Of a stretch of 64,000 bases of DNA, positions 17,099-26,045 are shown one piece after another. The position numbers and the translations under genes were made by a program. Source of the DNA: Arthrobacter_N sp051262515. GTDB lineage: Bacteria > Actinomycetota > Actinomycetes > Actinomycetales > Micrococcaceae. How positions within the stretch are numbered: position 1 is the first letter of the stretch; each line of letters begins with the position of its first letter. The DNA is taken from positions 124,001 through 188,000 of the forward strand of contig NZ_JBIMER010000004.1 in assembly GCF_051262515.1 (NCBI RefSeq). The letters run 5' to 3'. The notes beneath the pieces were generated by a model. That model saw nothing but the letters and a program-made list of their open reading frames with translations, had not been told where the DNA came from and did no database searches.

Positions 17099-17998
17099 GT
17101 GGCCATCCTTATCGACCCGCCCCTGTGGCCGGCGCACGGTACCGTCTTCTCGCATCTCGTTTCGGACGTCTCACTAGAGGAGCTCCACCGCTTCGCCGAG
17201 CTGGCGGGACTGCCCGGTCGCGCGTTCGACAGGGACCACTACGACGTTCCGCAGAGGCGCTACGAGGCCCTCGTTGGCCAGGGCGCCGTCCCGGTCTCCG
17301 CGACGGAACTGGTCCGGCGGCTCGTGCGCAGCGGGCTCCGCGTCCCGGCGCGGCAGCGGCCGGAGAAGCTGGACCGGATCCTCCTGGCCTCGTGGGACAA
17401 GCTGGTCCCCACGGTTCCCGCCGTGGGCCGCGAACTGCTGATCCGGTGGTCGGAGGACCACCGCCACTATCACGACCGCGCCCACCTGCTGGCCGTGCTG
17501 CGGGCGCTGGATCTTTTGGCGGCGCGGGGAGAGTCAGCCGGCGCCCACCCGCGCGCCCCGTGGCTGGCGGCGTGGTTCCACGATGCCGTCTATGCGGGCG
17601 TCGCGGGGGCCGACGAGGACGACTCGGCGCAACTCGCAGAGCGCCTGCTGGGCCGAGCGGGCCTGCCCCCGGCGGAGGTGGCCGAGGCGGCGCGGCTGGT
17701 TCGGCTCACCGCCGGACATCGGCCAGCGCCGGACGACGCTGCGGGAAGGCTGTTGTGCGACGCGGACCTCGAGGTGCTGGCGCGTCCCTCGGCGGAGTAC
17801 GGCCGCTATGTCGCGGCCGTCCGCCGCGACTATGCCCACGTTCCGGACGCGGCATTCGCCGCGGGCCGCGCAGGTGTCCTGAGGTCCCTTTTGGATGTGG
17901 ATCCCCTGTACGGAACGACCGTCGGCCGGGAACTCTGGGAGGCGTCCGCGAGGGCAAACCTGCGCAGCGAGCTGGCCGGCCTCGAGCGACTGCCGTAG
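17099..17998 (+). CDS. DUF4031 and HD-domain fusion protein
   Basis: 299-residue cytoplasmic protein made of two parts. Residues 1-about 88 match DUF4031 (MAILIDPPLWPAHGTVFSHL, then FDRDHYDVP). Residues about 110-295 are an HD-type predicted metal-dependent phosphohydrolase with HYHDRAHL (124-130), the HD dyad His161-Asp162 (WFHDAVY), a DEDDSAQLAERLL segment, and LCDADLEVL. The start is GTG at 17099. Substrate unknown; HD proteins of this kind often act on nucleotides. The fusion suggests that the DUF4031 part works with the hydrolase. Confidence 0.85.
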   Translation: MAILIDPPLWPAHGTVFSHLVSDVSLEELHRFAELAGLPGRAFDRDHYDVPQRRYEALVGQGAVPVSATELVRRLVRSGLRVPARQRPEKLDRILLASWDKLVPTVPAVGRELLIRWSEDHRHYHDRAHLLAVLRALDLLAARGESAGAHPRAPWLAAWFHDAVYAGVAGADEDDSAQLAERLLGRAGLPPAEVAEAARLVRLTAGHRPAPDDAAGRLLCDADLEVLARPSAEYGRYVAAVRRDYAHVPDAAFAAGRAGVLRSLLDVDPLYGTTVGRELWEASARANLRSELAGLERLP

Positions 17999-18076
17999 GC
18001 CCCGGCACCACGGCCGACGCCGGCAGGCGAACGGATCGCCGTAGGCCCGAACCATGTTCGAACGACCACATCACGC

Positions 18077-18115
18077 CGATGGCCGCGGCCCCCGCCTGGG
18101 GAACCGCGGCCATCG
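18077..18115. terminator. terminator between the HD gene and groEL
   Basis: Inverted repeat CGATGGCCGCGG / CCGCGGCCATCG with a 15-base loop, between two convergent genes; probably bidirectional. Confidence 0.75.
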
Positions 18116-18168
18116 TTGTCCGGTCATCGACCGGGGCGTTCGGGTGGTGCCGCCGGAGCGGCGGGTGG

Positions 18169-19806
<1,638 letters not shown>

Positions 19807-19987
19807 GGCGGCTTGTGGTCCTTTCGGGACAGTCATGCGTTTTCATGGGCCGGAGGCAACGCCCGCGACGGACGGCAGCCGGGTGGCGCTTTCGGTACGC
19901 CAACCGGACTTCCTCGCTGCAACTGGCCAGGGGTTCACCCGGCGCCCCGCGAAAGATCGTGGCCCGTACGACGTCGTCGATGGACTC

Positions 19988-20014
19988 TTGGCAGTCACGG
20001 CACCCGAGTGCTAA
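19988..20014. promoter_or_regulatory. CIRCE (HrcA box), copy 1
   Basis: TTGGCAGTC, nine bases, GAGTGCTAA. The right half matches the consensus exactly and the left half differs at two positions (TTAGCACTC). It lies nearest to groEL. Confidence 0.8.
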
Positions 20015-20022
20015 ATCAATTA

Positions 20023-20049
20023 TTGGCACTCTCGCCCCGAGAGTGCAAG
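20023..20049. promoter_or_regulatory. CIRCE (HrcA box), copy 2
   Basis: TTGGCACTC, nine bases, GAGTGCAAG, with one mismatch in the left half and two in the right. It begins eight bases after copy 1 and, read on the minus strand, overlaps a plausible promoter (TTGCAC, 18 bases, AATAAT), so HrcA would block RNA polymerase. Confidence 0.85.
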
Positions 20050-20086
20050 CGCGGCGCCCAATTCGCCACGGATTGGTCGGACGGAA

Positions 20087-20779
20087 CTAGCTGTAGTCGC
20101 GGCCGAGCACCACGGAGATCTCCGTGGGGATGTTCGGCGTTTGGAAGACCGTGGCGATGCCCAGGACCCGTGCGGCCTCCTGGGCCGTGGAGCGCGAGGA
20201 CTCGGAGCGGAAGTAGACCACCGACACGTTTTCCTGCCGGGACCAGTTCGCCGCGCTGATGGACGTGAACCCGCCGTTGCGCAGGCTCGACGCCACCGAA
20301 CCGGCCAGCCCGGAGCGCCCTGCTCCGTTGTAGACGCCGACGGGCGCCGACCGGTCGACGGCGCCGGCGGCCTCGCTGGACTCCTCCGGCTCGTCGGATT
20401 CCTCGGGCTCCGGCGACGCCTCGGGCTCCGGCGATGCCTCGGGCTCCTCGGACTCAGATTCCGGTGCCTCGGACTCGACCGGCTCGGACTCCGCGGGCTC
20501 GGACTCGGCGGGCTCGGATTCCGCGTCGCTGCTGTTCGCGGCATCGGAGCTCGCAGCCGGGGCGCCCGAGGAGTCCCCGGGGGAAGCGGTCGGCGTGCCG
20601 GTCATCTGGGGCAGGACGAAGAACGAGAACAGTCCGACCAGCAGCGCGAGGACCCCGACGCCCATCAACAGGCCCAGGCCCGGGCGCTTGGCGGTGCCCG
20701 CGGTCTCGGCCCGGTGGACCCCGTTGCGGTCGGTGAACTCCGGAACCCTGTCGAATTCGTCGTTCGCGTACTTGCTCAT
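20087..20779 (-). CDS. LytR C-terminal (LytR_C) domain membrane protein
   Basis: Single-pass membrane protein of 230 residues. A cytoplasmic N-terminus (1-about 32) is followed by a transmembrane helix (about 34-57, LGLLMGVGVLALLVGLFSFFV), a long acidic Ser/Glu/Pro repeat region with the ESEPAESEPAE pattern (about 70-140), and a C-terminal LytR_C domain (about 145-230, VGVYNGAGRSGLAGSVASSL). The domain occurs in LCP and related envelope proteins; the function of stand-alone members is unknown. The start is ATG at 20779 with AAGGA upstream. The DUF3263 gene lies 36 bp upstream on the same strand, a conserved actinobacterial pairing. Confidence 0.88.
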   Translation of the reverse strand: MSKYANDEFDRVPEFTDRNGVHRAETAGTAKRPGLGLLMGVGVLALLVGLFSFFVLPQMTGTPTASPGDSSGAPAASSDAANSSDAESEPAESEPAESEPVESEAPESESEEPEASPEPEASPEPEESDEPEESSEAAGAVDRSAPVGVYNGAGRSGLAGSVASSLRNGGFTSISAANWSRQENVSVVYFRSESSRSTAQEAARVLGIATVFQTPNIPTEISVVLGRDYS

Positions 20780-20815
20780 CGTTGTCCTTGGATCTGATCG
20801 GTACGTCGGCGCCGG

Positions 20816-21112
20816 CTACGCCTCCGTGGCCAGCCTGCGCGCGCTTCGGGCCCGGTGGCGGGTTGAACGTAGTCTACGCAATCTCTTCACCAGCATGGGA
20901 TCGTGCGCGAGCGCCGACTCGGAGTCGATAAGCGCGTTGAGCACCTGGTAGTAGTTCGCCGCGGAGAGGTCGAACAGCTCGCGGATGGCCTGCTCCTTGG
21001 CGCCGGCGTACTTCCACCACTGCCGTTCCAGTGCCAGCATGCGCTGGGCGCGCTCGTCGAGGTCGCTCTCGGGATCCCCGGCGAATCCCGGTTCGGTCTC
21101 TTCCGCTGCCAC
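20816..21112 (-). CDS. DUF3263 protein
   Basis: Small, highly charged protein of 98 residues. The DUF3263 motif is clear: RMLALERQWWKYAGAKEQAIRELFDLSAANYYQVLN (about 24-60), which looks like a helix-turn-helix-type DNA-binding region, followed by a basic tail (KRLRRLRSTRHRARSARR). The start is GTG at 21112 with GGGAGGAG upstream. Function unknown. The LytR_C gene follows after 36 bp. Confidence 0.85.
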   Translation of the reverse strand: MAAEETEPGFAGDPESDLDERAQRMLALERQWWKYAGAKEQAIRELFDLSAANYYQVLNALIDSESALAHDPMLVKRLRRLRSTRHRARSARRLATEA

Positions 21113-21226
21113 AACGCTCCTCCCGGTCCAGTGCCGCGCGGGCGCGGGGCACGCCTCCCATGGTAGTTCCGAATCACAGGGTTGTCATTTGAACGGCCGG
21201 TCCCCCGCGCGCGGCAGAATGAACGG

Positions 21227-21985
21227 ATGCACGATTCGCCGGACGCACCCGAACAGCATCCGCTTTTTGCGTTGCCGCCAGCTCCGCGGGGCGAGGACAT
21301 CCCCGCGGGCCCGCGCTTGGCGGCGGGCATGGCCCCGGATTGGGCCCGCGCACTCGAGCCCGTCGCCGGCCACATCGAGGCCATCGAGGGCGACCTCCTG
21401 CGGCGGCGCGAAGCGGGCGAGAACGTGCTCCCCGCGCCGACGAACATCCTTCGCCCGTTCACCCGCCCGCTGGAGTCCGTCAAGGTCCTCGTCGTGGGGC
21501 AGGACCCCTATCCGACGCCGGGGCACGCCATCGGTCTCAGCTTCGCGGTCGAACCGCACGTCCGGCCACTGCCACGAAGCCTCGCGAACATCTACCGGGA
21601 GCTGGCGGACGACGTCGGCGCCACTCCCCCGCCGCACGGCGACCTGTCGGCCTGGGCGGACCAGGGAGTGCTGCTGCTGAATCGCGTCCTCACCGTCTCC
21701 GCCGGCTCGACGGGCTCCCACAGGAGGCTGGGCTGGCAGACCGTGACCGATGCCGCCGTCGCCGCCCTCGCGGGCCGCGGGCTTCCGCTGGTGTCCATCC
21801 TCTGGGGCCGGGACGCGCAGGCCGTCGAACCGCTGCTGGCCGGCACCGCTGTCCTCCACAGCGCACACCCCTCGCCCTTGTCCGCGCGGCGCGGCTTCTT
21901 CGGTTCCCGCCCGTTCAGCCGCGCCAACGAACTGCTCGCCGCGCAGGGCGCGCGTGGCGTGGATTGGAGCCTGCCGGCGTCGTAA
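21227..21985 (+). CDS. ung: uracil-DNA glycosylase, family 1
   Basis: Base-excision repair enzyme that removes uracil from DNA. 252 residues from the ATG at 21227. The catalytic water-activating loop GQDPYP holds Asp93, and the DNA-intercalation loop HPSPLS holds His214; both are intact. An upstream TTG at 21182 would add 15 residues with no better ribosome-binding site. Divergent from the DUF3263 gene, and apparently monocistronic. Confidence 0.96.
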   Translation: MHDSPDAPEQHPLFALPPAPRGEDIPAGPRLAAGMAPDWARALEPVAGHIEAIEGDLLRRREAGENVLPAPTNILRPFTRPLESVKVLVVGQDPYPTPGHAIGLSFAVEPHVRPLPRSLANIYRELADDVGATPPPHGDLSAWADQGVLLLNRVLTVSAGSTGSHRRLGWQTVTDAAVAALAGRGLPLVSILWGRDAQAVEPLLAGTAVLHSAHPSPLSARRGFFGSRPFSRANELLAAQGARGVDWSLPAS

Positions 21986-22024
21986 TCGGCGCGCTGCAGC
22001 CGGATGCTGCCGTGGACGGGAGAA

Positions 22025-23818
22025 TCAGCGGCGGCGGATCCGGCGTCGTTCGTGGCTGCTCCAGCCCTTGGTGAGCGGCCGGGCGATGGTATCGCCCAGC
22101 ACCACGCCGCCCGCCGTGGCGAGGATGATGGTGAACGCGTTGAACATCTCCACGAGGCCGGCCGTCATGTCGTCGCTGTCGATCGCGATCCCGTACATGG
22201 CGCGGAAGATCATGAGCCCGGGCAGCAGGAAGACGATCGCGGGCACGGCGACCACCAGCTGGGGCGCCCCCATCTTCATGGCCACCCAACGCCCCGCCGC
22301 TCCGACGACTGCGGCGGCGATGGCCGGGGTCAGCCGCTGGCCGACGCCGATCGTCTCGGAACCGACCAGGGCAAGATACCCCAGCAGCGCGACGCCGGCG
22401 GTGGGCAGCACCAGGTTGTGGGCGCTTTGTTCGAACACGGAGGCGCAGGCCACCGCGAAGCCCACCAGCAGCACCAGCAGCCACGTCGGATACGCGATCT
22501 GGTCGATCCGGGCGATGTCCAGCTCCCCGATGCCGACAAGGGCGCCGAGCACCAACCCCACCACGATGCCGGCGACGATGCCCCCGTAGATGATCATGGC
22601 GGAGAAGAAACGGCCCGCCGCCGTGACGGGGAAGCCGTTGATAGCATCCTGGACCGCCGAGACGAATCTTGAGGACGGAAGCAGCAGCATGATGCCGCCG
22701 GCCACGACGATGGCCGGGGAGATCGGCACGCTTAGCGCCCACATGACCATGGCGATGCTGGTCATGACCAGGGACCCGAGCCCGACGGCGAAGAACTCCG
22801 GGACCCGCCACCGACCGGCGACCTTGAGCACCTGGGTGACGAGGCAGAATGACGCGAAACCAACCAGCGCACCGACCCACGATCCGCCGATGAACAGGAC
22901 GAACGCGGCCGTGAAGCCGCCACCCGCGGCAGTCACCATCCAGCGGGGGAACGGCTTGGGCCGGTGGGTGATGTCGTCCAGGCGGTCCACCGCCTGCTGC
23001 CGTGTGACGCCGCCGGCCACGATCTCGGAGACCAGCTGGTGGAGCAGCGCCAGGCCTGCGTAGTTGCTGGTCCACGAACGGACCACGCGCAGGATGGTCA
23101 GCGGCACCTGGTCGGCCGGCGCGTAGTTCAGGAGGATCGACTGGTTGGTGATGTCCACGTCCACGTGGCGCAGCCCCAGCGAGGCGGTGACCGCGATGAT
23201 GCTCGTCTCCGCCTCGAGGGCGCCGGCGCCGTAGCGGAACATGGCCTCGGCGAGGTCCAGGGCGAACTCCAGCGTCTTGCGCGCGCTGGCCTCCTGGGCG
23301 CCGACCTGGATCGTCGGGTTCGCGTAGGGGCTTCCGACCAGCCGGTCGACGATGGAGAACGCCTGCGTGGGCGGCGCCTCGGATTCCATGAGGCGCGCCA
23401 GCATGCGACGGGCCGCCGGATTGGCCCTGGGGACGGGCCGGGCGACGGCGGGATCGATCGGCACCGTGGGAGCCGTTCCCGGCCCCGGACGAGGCACGCC
23501 CCAGAGAAGGCGGTTCTTGGAGGTGTTCCTCGCGGGCTTGCGGGCACGGTCGGCCTGCTGGGCGCCGGGGTACGGATCCAGCGCCGGCGCGGAATCGGCC
23601 GGAAGGTCCGCCTCGTCCCAGTCGGGCTCGGTCTTCAAGCGGTCGTCGGGAGACCCCGGCAGGTCCGCGCTTCCGGTGGGCAGCACGGCCTCGGTGCGCC
23701 GCGGCAGGGCGTGCTTCATTTCCGACGTCGTGACTCGCGGCATCGCCCCGGCGCGCGGGTGAGGATCGGGCGTTCCGCCCGCTCCGTGGGTGGTGTCGTG
23801 GGTGTTGCTCGGGGACAC
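22025..23818 (-). CDS. ThrE-family threonine/serine exporter
   Basis: Amino-acid exporter of 597 residues in the cytoplasmic membrane. A long hydrophilic N-terminus (1-about 190) is followed by the ThrE/DUF1212 domain (about 190-400, VDRLVGSPYANPTIQVGAQ) and the DUF3815-like membrane domain (about 410-590); roughly ten hydrophobic helices in total. The start is GTG at 23818 with AGGAGA upstream; the frame remains open further upstream. The N-terminal extension is longer than in ThrE proteins I know and is rich in Pro and charged residues. Substrate (Thr/Ser) is inferred from the family. Confidence 0.88.
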   Translation of the reverse strand: MSPSNTHDTTHGAGGTPDPHPRAGAMPRVTTSEMKHALPRRTEAVLPTGSADLPGSPDDRLKTEPDWDEADLPADSAPALDPYPGAQQADRARKPARNTSKNRLLWGVPRPGPGTAPTVPIDPAVARPVPRANPAARRMLARLMESEAPPTQAFSIVDRLVGSPYANPTIQVGAQEASARKTLEFALDLAEAMFRYGAGALEAETSIIAVTASLGLRHVDVDITNQSILLNYAPADQVPLTILRVVRSWTSNYAGLALLHQLVSEIVAGGVTRQQAVDRLDDITHRPKPFPRWMVTAAGGGFTAAFVLFIGGSWVGALVGFASFCLVTQVLKVAGRWRVPEFFAVGLGSLVMTSIAMVMWALSVPISPAIVVAGGIMLLLPSSRFVSAVQDAINGFPVTAAGRFFSAMIIYGGIVAGIVVGLVLGALVGIGELDIARIDQIAYPTWLLVLLVGFAVACASVFEQSAHNLVLPTAGVALLGYLALVGSETIGVGQRLTPAIAAAVVGAAGRWVAMKMGAPQLVVAVPAIVFLLPGLMIFRAMYGIAIDSDDMTAGLVEMFNAFTIILATAGGVVLGDTIARPLTKGWSSHERRRIRRR

Positions 23819-23994
23819 GTGGTCTCCTGTCCTGCGGTGCTTGGTGCCTCCACTGTACAACCGGCAAACAGTGGTGTTGCCGGCCCGGGGGGCGGGCCCG
23901 GCGAGTGCTTCGTCACGGTCTCCGGAGCACCCGTTCCGCACGCACCCCGGGGCTTTCGCGGCGCCGGGGAATACCCGGCGGGCGACGGCGGTTA

Positions 23995-24010
23995 TTGCAT
24001 GCGGTTGCAT
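23995..24010 (+). promoter_or_regulatory. direct TTGCAT repeat before the LLM oxidoreductase
   Basis: Two TTGCAT hexamers ten bases apart, the second running into ATATATC just ahead of the ribosome-binding site (AAAGGAG). They could be promoter parts or a regulator site; this is inference. Confidence 0.35.
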
Positions 24011-24029
24011 ATATCAAAGGAGTCCATCC

Positions 24030-25073
24030 ATGGGACAACAGCTCGAAATCGGCGTCGAAACCTTCGGTGACGTCACGGAGGGCCCCGACGGCCAGCCGCT
24101 CCACCATGCCCAGGTCCTGCGGAACATCCTCGCTGAGGCACGCGCCGCCGAGGAGGCGGGACTGGACTTCTTCGGCGTCGGCGAGCACCACCGCCCGGAC
24201 TACGCCGTGACCGCCCCGGAGGTGGTCCTCGGTGCCATCGCCGGCCAGACCGAGCGCATCCGGCTCGGCTCGGCGGTGACGGTGCTCAGCTCGGACGATC
24301 CGGTGCGCGTGTTCCAGCGCTTCGCCACGGTGGACGGGCTGTCCAACGGGCGCGCCGAGGTGATCCTGGGACGTGGCTCGTTCATCGAGTCCTTCCCGCT
24401 CTTCGGATACGACCTGAAGGACTACGAGGTCCTGTTCGAGGAGAAGCTGGCGCTGTTCGCCAAGCTCCTGGCGGAGAAGCCGCTCACTTGGCACGGGACC
24501 ACCCGTCCGGGACTGTCCGGGCAGCGCGCCTACCCGAACACGGAATCGGGCCGGCTCGGCGCGTGGGTGGGCGTCGGCGGCAGCCCCGAGTCCGTGGTCC
24601 GCGCGGCGCGGCACGGGCTGCCCCTGTTCATGGCCATCATCGGCGGGGACCCGCTGGCGTTCGAGGGGCTGACACGCCTCTACCGGCGGTCCCTCGAGGA
24701 GTTCGGCCACCAGCCGCAACCCGTCGGCGCACACGTGCACGGCTTCGTGGCGGAGACCGACGAGGAGGCCCTGGACACCCTGTGGCCGCACTACGAGCGC
24801 CTCATGAACAAGCTCGGCTCCGAACGGGGCTGGCCGCCGGCGTCGAAAATGCGCTTCCAGGCGTCCGCCGGGCCCGCGGGCAACCTCTTCGCGGGCTCGC
24901 CCGAGACGGTGGCCAAGAAGTTCGTTCGTGCCGCGAAGGGCCTGGGGCTCTCGCGCCTGGACATCAAGTACAGCAACGGTTCGCTCCCCCACGCGGACAT
25001 GGTCCGCAGCATCGAACTCCTCGGGACCAAGGTCAAGCCGCTCGTCCTGGACATGATGGCGGACGGGGCGTAG
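24030..25073 (+). CDS. LLM-class flavin-dependent oxidoreductase
   Basis: Bacterial luciferase-like monooxygenase of 347 residues, dependent on reduced flavin. Seen: the N-terminal beta strand IGVETFGDV, FFGVGEHHRPDYAVTAPEVVLGAIA (about 49-73), RIRLGSAVTVLSSDDPVRVFQRFATVD, RAEVILGRGSF, and the C-terminal GSPETVAKKFV flavin-site helix. Substrate unknown. The start is ATG at 24030 with AAAGGAG upstream. Divergent from the thrE-like gene and followed by two strong hairpins; monocistronic. Confidence 0.9.
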   Translation: MGQQLEIGVETFGDVTEGPDGQPLHHAQVLRNILAEARAAEEAGLDFFGVGEHHRPDYAVTAPEVVLGAIAGQTERIRLGSAVTVLSSDDPVRVFQRFATVDGLSNGRAEVILGRGSFIESFPLFGYDLKDYEVLFEEKLALFAKLLAEKPLTWHGTTRPGLSGQRAYPNTESGRLGAWVGVGGSPESVVRAARHGLPLFMAIIGGDPLAFEGLTRLYRRSLEEFGHQPQPVGAHVHGFVAETDEEALDTLWPHYERLMNKLGSERGWPPASKMRFQASAGPAGNLFAGSPETVAKKFVRAAKGLGLSRLDIKYSNGSLPHADMVRSIELLGTKVKPLVLDMMADGA

Positions 25074-25099
25074 GCGGACCGCGGGCGTCCGCCTACGCC
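25067..25099 (+). terminator. hairpin overlapping the LLM stop codon
   Basis: Perfect 13-bp arms (GGCGTAGGCGGAC / GTCCGCCTACGCC) with a 7-base loop; the left arm includes the TAG stop. Confidence 0.65.
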
Positions 25100-25115
25100 G
25101 TCGGACAGGTTGAAA

Positions 25116-25153
25116 ACGAGGAGGGCCCCCGCCGCGGCGGGGGCCCTCCTCGT
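25116..25153. terminator. strong hairpin between the LLM gene and tRNA-Val
   Basis: Perfect 18-bp arms around GC (ACGAGGAGGGCCCCCGCC and its complement). It lies between the plus-strand LLM gene and the 3' end of the minus-strand tRNA, and probably ends both transcripts. Confidence 0.8.
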
Positions 25154-25171
25154 TGCTCGTGATGATGCCGG

Positions 25172-25245
25172 TGGTTCTTACTGGACTCGAACCAGCGACC
25201 TTTCGCGTGTGAAGCGAACGCTCTAACCAACTGAGCTAAAGAACC
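25172..25245 (-). tRNA. tRNA-Val (CAC)
   Basis: 74-nt cloverleaf on the minus strand. Acceptor GGTTCTT pairs with AAGAACC, the D arm is TAGCTCAGTTGGTTAGAGC, the anticodon stem TTCGC/GCGAA holds loop TTCACAC with anticodon CAC (reads GUG), and the T arm is CTGGTTCGAGTCCAG. CCA is not encoded (the next bases are CCG). Confidence 0.96.
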
Positions 25246-25327
25246 GAACTTCGTGCGCCACGCGGGCGTACCAAGCAAGGGTACCGGAGCCGCGGCGGGC
25301 CCGCCAAATCCGGCGTATGCTCGGCTG

Positions 25328-25948
25328 ATGGCCCGCTTTCTCGATGTGCACCCGGACAATCCCCAGCCGCGACTGATCGGCCAGGCGGTGGAAATGGTCC
25401 GCTCCGGCGGCCTGATCGTCTACCCCACCGACTCCTGCTACGCGTTCGGCGCCCAGATGGGCAACAAGGACGCGCTGGAGCGGATCCGCACCATCCGCCG
25501 GCTGGACGACAAGCACCACTTCACGCTGGTCTGCAAGGACTTCGCGCAGCTGGGGCAATTCGTGGAAATCAACAACATGGTCTTCCGCAGCATCAAGGCC
25601 GTCACTCCCGGCAGTTACACCTTCATCCTGCCGGCCACCAAGGAGGTCCCCCGCCGCCTTCTCCACCCGAAGAAGAAGACGGTCGGCGTCCGCATCCCGG
25701 ACCACACGGTGACGCAGGCGCTGCTGGCCGAACTCGGCGAACCGCTCCTGTCCAGCACCCTGCTCCTCCCCGACGAGGACGAACCGATGACCCAGGGCTG
25801 GGACATCAAGGAACGCCTCGACCACGTGGTCGACGCCGTCATCGACTCCGGCGACTGCGGCGCCGAGCCGACGACGGTCGTCGACTTCTCCGGCGGCACG
25901 GCAGAAGTGGTCCGCGTCGGCATGGGAGACCCCACCCGCTTCGAATAG
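25328..25948 (+). CDS. YciO/Sua5/YrdC-family L-threonylcarbamoyl-AMP synthase-like protein
   Basis: YrdC-fold protein of 206 residues, the length of the YciO subfamily. It binds double-stranded RNA/nucleotide in the family; YrdC/Sua5 members make threonylcarbamoyl-AMP for the tRNA t6A modification, while YciO is a close paralogue of less certain role. Seen: GGLIVYPTDSCYAFG (27-41), KHHFTLVCKDF (62-72), PGSYTFILPATKEVPR, and VGVRIPDHTV. The start is ATG at 25328; no strong ribosome-binding site. Confidence 0.88.
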   Translation: MARFLDVHPDNPQPRLIGQAVEMVRSGGLIVYPTDSCYAFGAQMGNKDALERIRTIRRLDDKHHFTLVCKDFAQLGQFVEINNMVFRSIKAVTPGSYTFILPATKEVPRRLLHPKKKTVGVRIPDHTVTQALLAELGEPLLSSTLLLPDEDEPMTQGWDIKERLDHVVDAVIDSGDCGAEPTTVVDFSGGTAEVVRVGMGDPTRFE

Positions 25949-25964
25949 CCCTCCCCCACCCCCC

Positions 25965-26011
25965 GAAGTGGACATTACCGAGGGTTAGTTAACCGTGGTT
26001 ATGTCCACTTC
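25965..26011. repeat. 47-bp imperfect palindrome between convergent genes
   Basis: Arms GAAGTGGACATTACC and GGTTATGTCCACTTC (one mismatch) enclose GTTAACC. It sits between yciO (plus) and selO (minus) with no T run; it may be a bidirectional terminator or a regulator site. Confidence 0.55.
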
Positions 26012-26045
26012 GCGGGGCGGGGCGGGGCTGCGGGGCGGGGTTGGG

